DNA from: Macrococcoides bohemicum
GTDB lineage: Bacteria > Bacillota > Bacilli > Staphylococcales > Staphylococcaceae
DNA: 64,000 nucleotides
Assembly (NCBI RefSeq): GCF_042658685.1
Contig: NZ_JBHSQY010000005.1
Strand: one strand, 5' to 3'
Shown here: positions 9,115 to 18,125 of the stretch, in pieces
Numbering within the stretch: position 1 is the stretch's first letter
How the letters are laid out: each line of letters begins with the position of its first letter
Position numbers and translations under genes: made by a program
The notes under the pieces: model-generated
The model's input: only the letters and a program-made list of their open reading frames with translations
Told to the model about the DNA's origin: nothing
The model's database searches: none

Positions 9115-10158
9115 TTGTTATTCGAAAAAGCTAAATTATTTATAAAACAGATGGGCAATGAATTAAACATTGATGGAGATGCAACCAACGAAAGATTACT
9201 GTCAATTCAACAAGAAATCGAGCGTACCGGCTCTTACATACATACAGCAGAAGAATTGACATACGGTGCACGTCTTGCCTGGCGCAATAGTAATCGCTGT
9301 ATCGGTCGTCTTATATGGGATAAGTTAAATGTCGTTGATATGCGTCATGTAGCAGATGAAAAAGACTATCTCACAGCACTTGAAACACATATCGTGCGTG
9401 CAACAAATAACGGGAAAATTATTCCGACCATCACAATCTTTAATCAGCAATCTAAAATAAATTTCGAACTGCTAAACGATCAGCTTATTCGATATGCTGA
9501 TGATCCCATCGTTAGTGATACGAAAAAATTAATTGAACATACCGGTTACAAATCTTTCGGAAAATTTTTACCGTTACTCTATCGTTATGATAATCAATAC
9601 AAAACATATGATATTCATCATGACCTTATAAAAGAAGTTCGTATTGAACATCCTGACTTTCCAAAGTTTAATGCCTTAAATCTTCATTGGTATGCTGTAC
9701 CGATTATATCTGGCATGGATTTATCTATTGGTGGTATTACTTATCCACTTTGCCCTTTTAATGGCTGGTATATGGAAAGTGAGATTGCAAGTCGTAATTT
9801 TCTAGATGATTATCGTTTTAACTTACTGGAACCTATTGCCCGCAGTATGGATTTAGATACAAGCAGAACTACGAGTTACTGGCGCGATAAAGTCGTCGTT
9901 GAATTAAACTATGCAGTTTATCATTCATTTAAACAGCAAGGCTATTCCATCGTTGATCATTACAATGCCAGCAGACAATTTTTAAAATTTGAAGAGAATG
10001 AAGCGGCAAATAATAGAAAAGTAACTGGAGACTGGACATGGCTTATTCCTCCGATATCTCCTTCCCTTGTTCATAACTGGCACAAAGGCTACGACAATAC
10101 GTATCACGAAACGAATTTTTATTATAAAATGAAAAAAGCAGCGTGTCCGTTTCATTAG
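9115..10158 (+). CDS. nos: Nitric oxide synthase oxygenase
   Basis: A 347-residue bacterial NOS haem domain that oxidises arginine to citrulline and NO, using electrons from separate cellular reductases because no reductase domain is attached. The haem-thiolate motif WRNSNRCIGR is present, with Cys62 counted from the chosen start. GWYMESEIASRNF and DYRFNLLEPIA line the substrate/pterin region. A GTG at 9106 also opens the frame, but it is part of the GAGGTG ribosome site. The TTG at 9115, giving MLFEKAK, fits the family N-terminus. Next to nadE-pncB as in staphylococci. Confidence 0.94.
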   Translation: MLFEKAKLFIKQMGNELNIDGDATNERLLSIQQEIERTGSYIHTAEELTYGARLAWRNSNRCIGRLIWDKLNVVDMRHVADEKDYLTALETHIVRATNNGKIIPTITIFNQQSKINFELLNDQLIRYADDPIVSDTKKLIEHTGYKSFGKFLPLLYRYDNQYKTYDIHHDLIKEVRIEHPDFPKFNALNLHWYAVPIISGMDLSIGGITYPLCPFNGWYMESEIASRNFLDDYRFNLLEPIARSMDLDTSRTTSYWRDKVVVELNYAVYHSFKQQGYSIVDHYNASRQFLKFEENEAANNRKVTGDWTWLIPPISPSLVHNWHKGYDNTYHETNFYYKMKKAACPFH

Positions 10159-10172
10159 GACACGCTGCTTTT
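10134..10172. terminator. Bidirectional terminator between nos and the beta-helix gene
   Basis: Perfect 15-bp stem (10134-10148 with 10158-10172) with a 9-base loop and A/T tracts on both sides. It overlaps the 3' ends of both convergent genes. Confidence 0.9.
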
Positions 10173-11307
10173 ATAATTCACCAACAGATTCATCTTTAGC
10201 TATCGTTTCTGCATAAAAATCATCTACTTCTACTTTTTTAATCTGCTTTAAGTTTTTATTTTGCATACAGACAACATTTTTCGCTGCACCTATTTTAATA
10301 GTACACATATTATCTTCGCTGAATTCATTATCAATGATATAGATATCTTTATTCTTCTTACCATCGTAACTCAGAAATAATATTGCGTATTTATCATTGA
10401 TAGAGTGAAAATGATTGTTACGTATAACAGTCATTTCCCCTGCTTGAGCTCCGTGGTCGTTCCCGTATAGATCAAGTGAATATTTCCCCTTCTTCGTTGC
10501 TAAATAGCGTATACCTCCGTTACAGTCATTAAAGGTATTATCATATACATGCAATACTTTTGATTTTAGGAAAGTAAGTGCATAATCTCCCATTTTGTCA
10601 AAAGTATTATTTTTTACAGTTATATTCTCATAATAAATTTCATACGTGCTGGCATGACTACCTATCGCCCTGTTCCATGGTTTCATCATCGGTTCATTAG
10701 AATTACCGAAATAACAGTTTTCAATGATGACATTCTTCGTCACTGTTCCATCATATTCACCGAACTTAGGGAATGAATCTTTCAGCTGTAAGTCCAGTTG
10801 AATGGCTTCACTAAAAGCACGTTCTCCACTATCATCACGAAACCCGAGAAACTTACATCCTGATACTTTAAAACCATCGATACCACATGCATCTATCGCA
10901 TGCCCTTGTACAACATTTTTAAATGTTACATCTTTAATTTCAATTTCACGCGCATGACCGAGCGACATGATACTATTATTGAAATTTAGGACATGACCAT
11001 ATTGATCAAACGTTCCACCTTCAATCTTAATATAACCATTACCATCGTACCCTTTATATCCTTCACTTTTCCTACCATTTTTAAGCATTGCAAAAGGACT
11101 CATTCGGCGCAAAACAGCATCAGGATGCAAATGTAAATAAGTGTGTGCATAAATCACTAATTCTTTACCGATGTAATATGTCCCTTTTGGAACATAAACT
11201 TCTACAGGCTCTTTTTTTGCATGATTAAGTGCACGCTGTAAGCCAATCGTATCAAAAAGAACATGGCGACCCTTTGCACCAAAATCTTTAATATTAATCT
11301 TTTTCAT
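10171..11307 (-). CDS. Right-handed parallel beta-helix protein (pectate-lyase-superfamily-like)
   Basis: A 378-residue protein. The N-terminus KINIKDFGAKGRHVLFDT, the ALNHAKKEPVEVYVPKGTYY stretch and then repeated Asn-rich rungs (KNVIIENCYFGNS, ENITVKNNTF, MTVIRNNHFHS, KDIYIIDNEFS) are typical of the Pectate_lyase_3/tailspike beta-helix fold. These act on polysaccharides or serve as phage tailspikes. There is no signal peptide or membrane helix, so the product looks cytosolic or released by another route. Catalytic residues cannot be assigned. It stands alone, divergent from the isochorismatase-like gene. Confidence 0.75.
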   Translation of the reverse strand: MKKINIKDFGAKGRHVLFDTIGLQRALNHAKKEPVEVYVPKGTYYIGKELVIYAHTYLHLHPDAVLRRMSPFAMLKNGRKSEGYKGYDGNGYIKIEGGTFDQYGHVLNFNNSIMSLGHAREIEIKDVTFKNVVQGHAIDACGIDGFKVSGCKFLGFRDDSGERAFSEAIQLDLQLKDSFPKFGEYDGTVTKNVIIENCYFGNSNEPMMKPWNRAIGSHASTYEIYYENITVKNNTFDKMGDYALTFLKSKVLHVYDNTFNDCNGGIRYLATKKGKYSLDLYGNDHGAQAGEMTVIRNNHFHSINDKYAILFLSYDGKKNKDIYIIDNEFSEDNMCTIKIGAAKNVVCMQNKNLKQIKKVEVDDFYAETIAKDESVGEL

Positions 11308-11407
11308 TTATAACACCTTCAAATCATTTATAATGTAATTAAGATTATACCCTGTTTTAATCAGCTGTATACTCTAAATTTTGATAATATATAAAGGAGC
11401 GCTGACG

Positions 11408-11965
11408 ATGAGTGAAGCTTTATTAGTTATTGATTATTCCAATGACTTTGTAGCACTTGATGGTAAACTGACGTGTGGAGAACCTGCAATTGCGCTGGAA
11501 GATACGATGGTTAAAAAATGGAATGACTATAAAGATAACAATAAGCCGATTTTTGTATTGATGGATCTACATTTTGAAAACGATACTTATCATCCTGAAA
11601 CGAAATTATTCCCACCGCACAACATTAAAGATACGGATGGTAGAAATCTTTATGGTAAGTTGCACGAACTTTATTTACGCGATAAAGATGATAACAATGT
11701 ATTCTGGATCGATAAAATACGTTACAGTGCGTTTAGTGGTACGCCATTATTACAACTTTTACGCGAAAGAAATATAAAAGAGATCGAACTTACTGGGGTA
11801 TGCACTGATATTTGTGTACTTCATACAGCAGTAGAAGGGTATAATTTAGGATTTGAAATGTCAGTCGATGAACGAGCAGTTACTTCATTTAATCCAGAAG
11901 GGCATCATTATGCACTGCAACACTTCAAACATGTATTAGGCATGACTGTAGAAGAGATTAATTAA
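11408..11965 (+). CDS. Isochorismatase-family cysteine hydrolase
   Basis: A 185-residue cysteine hydrolase of the isochorismatase/nicotinamidase superfamily. The presumed catalytic triad is Asp9 (VIDYSNDFV), Lys103 (WIDKIRYSAFSGT) and Cys136 (GVCTDICVLHTA). The frame is open from 11381, but the ATG at 11408 has AAAGGAGC upstream and gives the standard N-terminus. Substrate uncertain; nicotinamide is possible and would suit the nearby NAD salvage genes, but nothing in the sequence proves it. Upstream of ppaC. Confidence 0.85.
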   Translation: MSEALLVIDYSNDFVALDGKLTCGEPAIALEDTMVKKWNDYKDNNKPIFVLMDLHFENDTYHPETKLFPPHNIKDTDGRNLYGKLHELYLRDKDDNNVFWIDKIRYSAFSGTPLLQLLRERNIKEIELTGVCTDICVLHTAVEGYNLGFEMSVDERAVTSFNPEGHHYALQHFKHVLGMTVEEIN

Positions 11966-12007
11966 TCATGATAAAATAGATAAGACTTATATTAAAAGGA
12001 GACTATT

Positions 12008-12925
12008 ATGAAAATTTTAACTTTCGGACATAAAAATCCAGATACAGACACAGTAACATCAGCTTTAGTAATGGAAGATTTACAAAAAGCTTTAGGAAAA
12101 GACATCGAAGCGGTACGTTTAGGTGACTTAAATGGCGAAACAGAATTCGCTTTAAAACACTTCAGCGTAAATGCACCACGTGTGATTGAACGTTTACATG
12201 GTGAAGATGTTATCTTAGTTGACCATAATGAGTTTCAGCAATCAGCTGACGGCATTGAAGATGCGAATATCTTAATGGTAGTAGATCATCACCGTATTGC
12301 CAACTTTGAAACAGCAGGTCCTTTATACTACCGTGCAGAACCAGTTGGTTGTACTGCAACAATCTTAAATAAGATGTACAAAGAACATGGTGTTGAAATT
12401 AAACCTGAAATCGCAGGATTGATGTTATCAGCAATTATTTCAGATTCATTATTATTTAAATCTCCAACTTGCACAGATGAAGACGTTAAGGCTGCTGAAG
12501 AATTAGCTGCAATTGCTAACGTTGATATTCAATCTTACGGATTAGATATGTTAAAAGCTGGCGCAAAGACAGCTGATAAGACAGCTGAAGAATTATTAAA
12601 CATCGATGCTAAATCATTCTCTATGGGTGAGCACGAAGTTCGTGTCGCGCAAGTGAATACTGTTGATATCGATGAAGTATTAAGCCGCCAGGAAGAACTA
12701 GAAAATGCAATCAATGCTGAAACAGCACAGGAAGGATATGCATTATTTGTACTTGTTGTTACTGATATATTAAACTCTAACTCTAAAGTGTTAGCATTAG
12801 GACAACAACAGGCAGCAGTTGAAAAAGCATTCAATGTCGTATTAGATAAAAACACAGCTGTACTTGAAGGTGTTGTATCTCGTAAGAAACAAGTTGTTCC
12901 ACAGCTTACAGATGTATTATCATAA
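12008..12925 (+). CDS. ppaC: Manganese-dependent inorganic pyrophosphatase
   Basis: A 305-residue family II pyrophosphatase of the DHH superfamily that hydrolyses PPi to two phosphates in the cytosol. Metal-binding motifs are GHKNPDTD (7-14), VDHNE (71-75) and VVDHHR (91-96). The C-terminal DHHA2 domain ends with the phosphate-binding SRKKQVVP. Good AAAAGGAG ribosome site. Codon usage is smooth and highly expressed in style. Confidence 0.97.
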   Translation: MKILTFGHKNPDTDTVTSALVMEDLQKALGKDIEAVRLGDLNGETEFALKHFSVNAPRVIERLHGEDVILVDHNEFQQSADGIEDANILMVVDHHRIANFETAGPLYYRAEPVGCTATILNKMYKEHGVEIKPEIAGLMLSAIISDSLLFKSPTCTDEDVKAAEELAAIANVDIQSYGLDMLKAGAKTADKTAEELLNIDAKSFSMGEHEVRVAQVNTVDIDEVLSRQEELENAINAETAQEGYALFVLVVTDILNSNSKVLALGQQQAAVEKAFNVVLDKNTAVLEGVVSRKKQVVPQLTDVLS

Positions 12926-12943
12926 TTAAAAGAGGTGTTTGTC

Positions 12944-13213
12944 GTGAAAATTATTCAAGGTAATAATAAGTTTTATATCGGTGATGAAGCACAACCAGAA
13001 GCAGAAATCACTTTCCAGCCTTCAGGACAAGACACAATCACAATCGATCACACATATACAGATCCATCATTACGTGGTCAGGGCATCGCAAAAGAACTAG
13101 TGTTAAAAGTTACAGATTACGCTAAGGAAAATAATTTAAAGATAATACCGTTATGTTCTTATGCGCGTATCGTAATGGAACGCGATGATGCATTAAAACA
13201 ACTGATTAAATAA
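12944..13213 (+). CDS. GNAT-like acetyltransferase of the YjdJ/COG2388 type
   Basis: An 89-residue mini-GNAT protein: DTITIDHTYTDPSLRGQGIA followed by KELVLKVTDYAKENN and ending in CSYARIVMER. The LRGQGIAKELV stretch is the acetyl-CoA-binding loop, and the short size fits the NATD1/YjdJ family. An upstream in-frame codon at 12935 exists, but GTG at 12944 follows AGAGGTG with proper spacing. It is 18 bases after ppaC and probably co-transcribed, ending at the hairpin at 13215. Acceptor unknown. Confidence 0.85.
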   Translation: MKIIQGNNKFYIGDEAQPEAEITFQPSGQDTITIDHTYTDPSLRGQGIAKELVLKVTDYAKENNLKIIPLCSYARIVMERDDALKQLIK

Positions 13214-13214
13214 C

Positions 13215-13243
13215 AAAAAGAGACGCGGGGTGCGTCTCTTTTT
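13215..13243 (+). terminator. Terminator after the ppaC operon
   Basis: 12-bp stem AAAAAGAGACGC/GCGTCTCTTTTT with a 5-base loop and T run right after the GNAT stop codon. Confidence 0.9.
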
Positions 13244-13312
13244 GTAATATTTGAAAGAATGAAAAAATGGTATGGCTTTATTATAATTTAAATTTTCTGA
13301 ATAATCAATAAC

Positions 13313-14275
13313 TTATTTAATTAAAATACCAATTTGTCTTTTTACTTCATCAATAACTTTCATCGTGTGATGTGAAGTTTCCAAATTGAGTGCATTAAAA
13401 TCTTTATTTTTAATCGCTTCTATAAAATGTGCTATTTCATATGACATAGGTGGTGCATCACTCACTATTTCATCAACGACTTCTCCATGACGATTCAACT
13501 TCTGGACTTTATTTGGTGCAGAGATTTTATCTATTAGTAGAATACCTTCTTCACCAATAATCTCAGATGGTAGATGGCTATCAATAATTTTTGAATAGCT
13601 GAGTACAGATGTCATATAATGATGATTACAAATTATCGTACCTTGCCCATCAGCGCCAGTTGACAACAGTTTGCCAGTCGCCTGAATTGTCTTAGGCATT
13701 CCGAATAAATTAACTAAAGGACTGATTGTATAAACGCCTAAGTCCATTAATGCCCCATTTCCCAGTTCAGGTTTAAAAGCATTTTCTACAATGCCATCCT
13801 TATATTTATCATAGCGAGAAGAATATTGATTATAGTGGAAGTTAGCACGACGTATTGTTCCAATTTCTTTTATCCATTCATGAAGTTTGATAAAAGATGG
13901 TGAGTAAATACTTTTCATCGCTTCCATGAAGAACACATCGTTATTTTCCATCGCCTGATACATTAAATTAAAGTTTTTTTCACTTGTGGCGATCGGTTTT
14001 TCGCATAAAACATGTTTCCCATGATTCATTGCTTGTATTGCCTGTTGATGATGTAATATATTTGGTGTAGCTATATAAATGATATCCACTGCTTCATCAT
14101 TCAATAATTTATCCATATTATCTGTAAAGTTAGGAATATCATATTTTTCCGCAAAACTTTGCGCACGTTCAATCGTTCTGGAATAGACACTATGTAGTTC
14201 AAATTCTGGAACAGTTTTACCAGCTTCGATAAATCGATCAGTAATCCAATTTGTTCCGATAAGACCAAATTTCAT
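13313..14275 (-). CDS. Gfo/Idh/MocA-family oxidoreductase
   Basis: A 320-residue NAD(P)-dependent dehydrogenase. The N-terminal Rossmann fold starts GLIGTNWI (4-11). The family motif CEKPIAT (91-97) carries catalytic Lys93. The GFO_IDH_MocA C-terminal domain follows (NGALMDLGVYTISPLVNLFG). The substrate is probably a sugar or polyol derivative; not determinable. It is convergent with the GNAT gene and divergent from the aldehyde dehydrogenase. Confidence 0.9.
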   Translation of the reverse strand: MKFGLIGTNWITDRFIEAGKTVPEFELHSVYSRTIERAQSFAEKYDIPNFTDNMDKLLNDEAVDIIYIATPNILHHQQAIQAMNHGKHVLCEKPIATSEKNFNLMYQAMENNDVFFMEAMKSIYSPSFIKLHEWIKEIGTIRRANFHYNQYSSRYDKYKDGIVENAFKPELGNGALMDLGVYTISPLVNLFGMPKTIQATGKLLSTGADGQGTIICNHHYMTSVLSYSKIIDSHLPSEIIGEEGILLIDKISAPNKVQKLNRHGEVVDEIVSDAPPMSYEIAHFIEAIKNKDFNALNLETSHHTMKVIDEVKRQIGILIK

Positions 14276-14351
14276 TTATTTCACCCCGGAATTTTTATCG
14301 TTTATTTATTAATTAGTATACACCTTAACAATGCTAAATGGAGGAATTTTC

Positions 14352-15722
14352 ATGAATATTCACGAAGATATCATAAAGATGAAAGACTATTTTGCAACAC
14401 ATGAAACAAAGCAGATTAAAATAAGAAGAAAAAAATTAAAAGCGTTAAAAAAAGCAATTAAAGCACATGAAACCGATATTATCGACGCTTTAAACAGCGA
14501 TCTTGGTAAGGGAAAAGTTGAAGCGTACGCTACTGAAATCGGCATCGTGTTAAAAGAACTTTCTACATATATTAAAGAAATCAAAAACTGGAGCAAGGTG
14601 AAGTCTATCAATACGCCGATGATGCAATTTCCAGGTAAAAGTTATTTAATGTATGAACCTTATGGTACTGTGCTTATCATCGGACCATTCAACTATCCTT
14701 TCCAACTCGTCATGTCACCATTAATCGGTGCTATCGCAGCTGGAAACTGTGTAGTTGTCAAACCTTCAGAACATACACCTCAAACAAGCATTGTTATCGA
14801 ACAAATTTTGGAAGAAGTCTTTGAACCTGAATACGTAAAAGTGATTCAAGGAGAAAAAGAAGTGACATCAGCTTTGCTGGACGTTCGATTTGATTATATC
14901 TTCTTTACAGGTAGTACAAAAGTAGGACAAATCGTCTATGAAAAAGCAAGTAAACATCTTACACCAGTAACGTTAGAACTCGGTGGTAAGAGCCCTACAA
15001 TTATAGATGATACTGCTAATATTAAAGTGGCGGCTGAACGCATTGCGTTCGGTAAATTCATGAATGCCGGTCAAACTTGTATTGCACCTGATTATGTATT
15101 GATCGACAATAAAGTTAAAGAAAAATTTCTTAAAGCGATGCAATCTACATTGAATGAATTTTACGGAAAGAATGCTTTAGAAAGTGAAGACTATGGTCAC
15201 ATTATCAACGACCAGCACTTTAATCGCTTAACAGCAATGATTGATCAAGCACATGAACGTATTCTTATCGGAGGCACATCAAAAGCAGATGTACTACATA
15301 TTGCACCGACACTTATTGATGCTAGATTAAACGACTTAGCGATGCAGGAAGAAATATTCGGGCCTATCTTACCAATCATCGGTTACAATAACAAAGAAGA
15401 AATTTTTGAAACAATTCATCAATATGAAAAACCATTAGCATTATATATATTTAGCGATGATCAGGATTTTATTAGAGACGTATTCACACGTGTATCATTT
15501 GGCGGTGGATGTGTAAATGATACAATCATGCATGTCGCTAACCCTTATTTGCCTTTTGGCGGTGTTGGACACTCAGGTATGGGACACTACCACGGAAAAT
15601 ATACATTTGAATTATTCAGTCATCAAAAAGCATATATGACAAAAAGTACCAAGCTGGAATCCGGTATTATGTTCCCTCCTTACAAAGGAAAATTCAGATA
15701 CGTCAAACAAATATTTAAATAA
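14352..15722 (+). CDS. Aldehyde dehydrogenase (class 3-like)
   Basis: A 456-residue NAD(P)+-dependent aldehyde dehydrogenase. Catalytic Cys243 lies in KFMNAGQTCIAPDYV and Glu209 in TLELGGKSPT; FFTGSTKVGQ forms the nucleotide site. PFGGVGHSGMGHYHGKYTFE near the C-terminus is typical of the fatty aldehyde (class 3) group. The ATG at 14352 follows GGAGG, and the upstream extension to 14331 is not needed. Ends at a strong terminator. The orthologous position next to ppaC is familiar from staphylococci. Confidence 0.93.
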   Translation: MNIHEDIIKMKDYFATHETKQIKIRRKKLKALKKAIKAHETDIIDALNSDLGKGKVEAYATEIGIVLKELSTYIKEIKNWSKVKSINTPMMQFPGKSYLMYEPYGTVLIIGPFNYPFQLVMSPLIGAIAAGNCVVVKPSEHTPQTSIVIEQILEEVFEPEYVKVIQGEKEVTSALLDVRFDYIFFTGSTKVGQIVYEKASKHLTPVTLELGGKSPTIIDDTANIKVAAERIAFGKFMNAGQTCIAPDYVLIDNKVKEKFLKAMQSTLNEFYGKNALESEDYGHIINDQHFNRLTAMIDQAHERILIGGTSKADVLHIAPTLIDARLNDLAMQEEIFGPILPIIGYNNKEEIFETIHQYEKPLALYIFSDDQDFIRDVFTRVSFGGGCVNDTIMHVANPYLPFGGVGHSGMGHYHGKYTFELFSHQKAYMTKSTKLESGIMFPPYKGKFRYVKQIFK

Positions 15723-15734
15723 TATAGTAATAAA

Positions 15735-15768
15735 AAAGGAAGATCTCAAATTCGAGATCTTCCTCTTT
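15735..15768. terminator. Bidirectional terminator
   Basis: Perfect 10-bp stem GGAAGATCTC/GAGATCTTCC with a 6-base loop, flanked by A and T tracts. It lies between the aldehyde dehydrogenase and the surface-protein stub, which converge on it. Confidence 0.88.
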
Positions 15769-15778
15769 AGGTTAATTA

Positions 15779-16000
15779 TTAAATTTCTTCGTCTCTTCTT
15801 TTACGAGAAGCTGCGATGAGTGCGCCACCAGCTAATAATGCTGCTTCACCTGTATCAGGTAAGTTATTGCTATCTGAGTCTCTGTCATCACTTGCATCAA
15901 AATCAACGTTAACGATAACAGGTGACCAAGTTAATGGATTTTTAAATGTTACATTAAGTACTAATATATATCTGCTCTGCGTGTTTTTAATAAAGGTATT
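15779..16000 (-). pseudogene. C-terminal stub of an LPXTG cell-wall surface protein
   Basis: Reading leftward, the minus strand encodes about 73 open codons with no plausible start. They end in an Asp/Ser-rich stretch (DFDASDDRDSDSNN), then LPDTG, a short hydrophobic segment (AALLAGGALIAA) and a basic tail (SRKRRDEEI), a complete sortase sorting signal. Everything upstream of the sorting region is missing: the open frame hits a stop at 16001 and already overlaps the 3' end of the nitrilase-family gene. This is best read as the remnant of a deleted surface-protein gene that kept its terminator at 15735-15768. Confidence 0.75.
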
Positions 16001-16731
16001 TTAGTTCTTATATTTCTAATTAACTCTAAATTAACAGTTGCTTGAATTGTCCCTTCTCCTAATATTATTTTTGTAGCGGCTTCCCCTAATGGATTTATCA
16101 CCATCGATTTTCCACCAAATACCGTATTATCGCACTTTCCGATACTGTTGCTTGCAATGACATAAACTTGGTTTTCAATTGCTCTGGCATACAGTAATTT
16201 TTCAAATTGCTTGATACGTTCTATCGGCCACTCTGCTACAACAAATAGTACTTCAATTCCTTCTAAAGCTAATTTCCTCGATATTTCAGGGAATCGCAGA
16301 TCATAACAAATAATAACGCCCATCTTTACATTATCTATTTCAAAAATTGAAATATTATTCCCTTGTGTTAAATAATTTGGTTCATCTAGCATAGGTACCA
16401 AGTGTAATTTATCGTATTGATGTATAAGTTCACCTTTTTTATTAATAACAATTGCTCGATTGTAAATCTTATCTTCGACTCTGACAGCAATTGATCCACC
16501 AACAATATTTATTTGATATTGCTTTGCAAGTTCACTTAACTTCTCAATTTCTCGTTGCCCATTGTCAGATGTGATATGCACTAACTCCTTCAATGTATAT
16601 GAGGTGTTCCACATCTCTGGTAATACAGCAATTTCTACATCATCGAGTGTCGATAACCAATTTGCAACTTTCTCAATATTTTTCTCGGGTTCACCAGGAA
16701 TAATCTTCATTTGATAAATCGCAATTTTCAT
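15961..16731 (-). CDS. Carbon-nitrogen family hydrolase (nitrilase superfamily)
   Basis: A 256-residue amidase/nitrilase-fold enzyme with the full catalytic triad: Glu39 (AVLPEMW), Lys108 (YDKLHLVP) and Cys142 (IICYDLRFPE). The omega-amidase-like branch that hydrolyses small amides is a reasonable guess. The 3' end overlaps the decayed LPXTG stub. In Staphylococcus, as I recall, the corresponding gene lies beside RNAIII/agr; here its upstream side is a 270-base non-coding stretch with no agr gene. Single-gene transcript likely. Confidence 0.9.
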   Translation of the reverse strand: MKIAIYQMKIIPGEPEKNIEKVANWLSTLDDVEIAVLPEMWNTSYTLKELVHITSDNGQREIEKLSELAKQYQINIVGGSIAVRVEDKIYNRAIVINKKGELIHQYDKLHLVPMLDEPNYLTQGNNISIFEIDNVKMGVIICYDLRFPEISRKLALEGIEVLFVVAEWPIERIKQFEKLLYARAIENQVYVIASNSIGKCDNTVFGGKSMVINPLGEAATKIILGEGTIQATVNLELIRNIRTKIPLLKTRRADIY

Positions 16732-16927
16732 ATTACCACTCCATTTTTACAATTATTTTACATGTGTTTAATACTATTTTGTTATTATTATTTTATCATT
16801 GAAATGGTAAAATGAGTTTTTTTTATGATTATTAAAGAAAGAAAATACGTACATATATGAATACACATCATAAAATATTTAAGAATGGGCCTTTAACATT
16901 TTATCGTTAATAACTTTAATTGATGCT

Positions 16928-16950
16928 GAAATTGGGGTTTTACCAATTTC
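16928..16950. promoter_or_regulatory. Perfect 8-bp inverted repeat in a non-coding stretch
   Basis: GAAATTGG and CCAATTTC (16928-16935 and 16943-16950) flank 7 bases and are not followed by a T run, so this is not an obvious terminator. It lies in the AT-rich 16732-16969 gap between the nitrilase-family gene and the lactonase terminator, where no coding sequence is seen. Function unknown. Confidence 0.35.
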
Positions 16951-16969
16951 AAACCTCACTACTCACAAA

Positions 16970-17002
16970 AAAATTCCTACCTCAATTCGAGGTAGGAATT
17001 TT
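16970..17002 (-). terminator. Terminator after the lactonase gene
   Basis: Perfect 14-bp stem (16970-16983 with 16989-17002) and AATTC loop, adjoining the stop at 17005. T run on the minus strand. Confidence 0.9.
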
Positions 17003-17004
17003 CT

Positions 17005-18036
17005 CTATAAAAATTGAACACATACGCCTTCTGGTGCACGTTTATCGTTTTCTAACATTGTTAACCTTCCTGTTTCTTTATCTCTTTCAAATAAAGTCAA
17101 CACACCATCAGCTTCATGCGCACAAACAAGAAAAGTATCGCTTCGATCTATATTAAAGTCACGTGGCCAGTCTCCACCAGTTCCTACAATTTCAACTAAT
17201 TCAATCTTTTCTCCTTCACCTAATACTTTGAATACAGCAATAGATTGATGTCCACGGTTGGAAGCATATAAATATTTACCGTCATGACTTAATCGAATCG
17301 CTGCTCCTTGTGAGTTTTCTGTAAAGTCACTTGGAATAGTAGATAATTTATCTAGCATTTCAAATTTACCATCTGCATATTTCATTACAACAACTTCATT
17401 GCTTAACTCTGTAAACAAGTATGCATATTTGCCGTTTTCATTAAAAATTAAATGTCTAGGCCCCATTCCCGGCTCAACTTTTAAAGTCTCAACGCGTTTA
17501 AATCCATTATTTCCAAAAGTAAATGTAATTACTTCATCAGTTCCCAAATCAACAGCAACTGCATATTTTCCATCTGGTGTTTCCTGGATATAATGCGTAT
17601 GTGCATGATCCTGGCGTTCTTTATTCGGTCCGGTTCCTTCTTGCTGTGCAATATCAATTAATTCTAATACTTCACCAGTTGTTTCATCTAATTTATATAA
17701 CCTCACAACACCTGGTCCGTAAACTGCTTCTAATAAATATTTCCCATCTTGTGTTATCCAGATATGACATGCTGAATCTGTAGAAGATAAGTTGTCATTA
17801 ATCACTGTTAATGTTCCATCTTCATTAATTTGATAACTTTGTATACCTGCATTGCTGTCTGCTTTTTTAATACCATACAATTTATCACCATGTTGTTGAA
17901 TATATGTTGAGCCCGGCACTTCATATCCTGTTTCTACTGTCTTGATTGTCTTTTCTTCTGTATCTAATGTAAAGTTATAAATCCCTTTACCGTCTTGCTT
18001 TGTATAAGATCCGATAAATCCTTTTACTTCACTCAT
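17005..18036 (-). CDS. Lactonase-family protein (YkgB/6-phosphogluconolactonase-like beta-propeller)
   Basis: A 343-residue seven-bladed propeller of the lactonase (Pgl) family. Propeller repeats include IQQHGDKLYGIKK, ITQDGKYLLEAVYG, TPDGKYAVAVDLG, NENGKYAYLFTEL and SHDGKYLYASNRG, and the His-rich RQDHAHTHYI is characteristic. It may hydrolyse 6-phosphogluconolactone in the pentose phosphate pathway. The open frame begins at 18060, but an AGGAGG site places the start at the ATG at 18036 (MSEVKGFIGSY). Divergent from speA. Confidence 0.88.
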   Translation of the reverse strand: MSEVKGFIGSYTKQDGKGIYNFTLDTEEKTIKTVETGYEVPGSTYIQQHGDKLYGIKKADSNAGIQSYQINEDGTLTVINDNLSSTDSACHIWITQDGKYLLEAVYGPGVVRLYKLDETTGEVLELIDIAQQEGTGPNKERQDHAHTHYIQETPDGKYAVAVDLGTDEVITFTFGNNGFKRVETLKVEPGMGPRHLIFNENGKYAYLFTELSNEVVVMKYADGKFEMLDKLSTIPSDFTENSQGAAIRLSHDGKYLYASNRGHQSIAVFKVLGEGEKIELVEIVGTGGDWPRDFNIDRSDTFLVCAHEADGVLTLFERDKETGRLTMLENDKRAPEGVCVQFL

Positions 18037-18125
18037 TGTATCGCCTCCTGTTAATTTCATTTTAACAAAATCACATTCAGATTGCGAAAAGTTGAAAATA
18101 ATTTAGCAAAAATAAAAATTTTTTG

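Noticed and set aside
13291..13305. CodY-like box AATTTTCTGAATAAT
   Set aside because: Two mismatches to the consensus, and it lies between convergent gene ends where a repressor site makes little sense.
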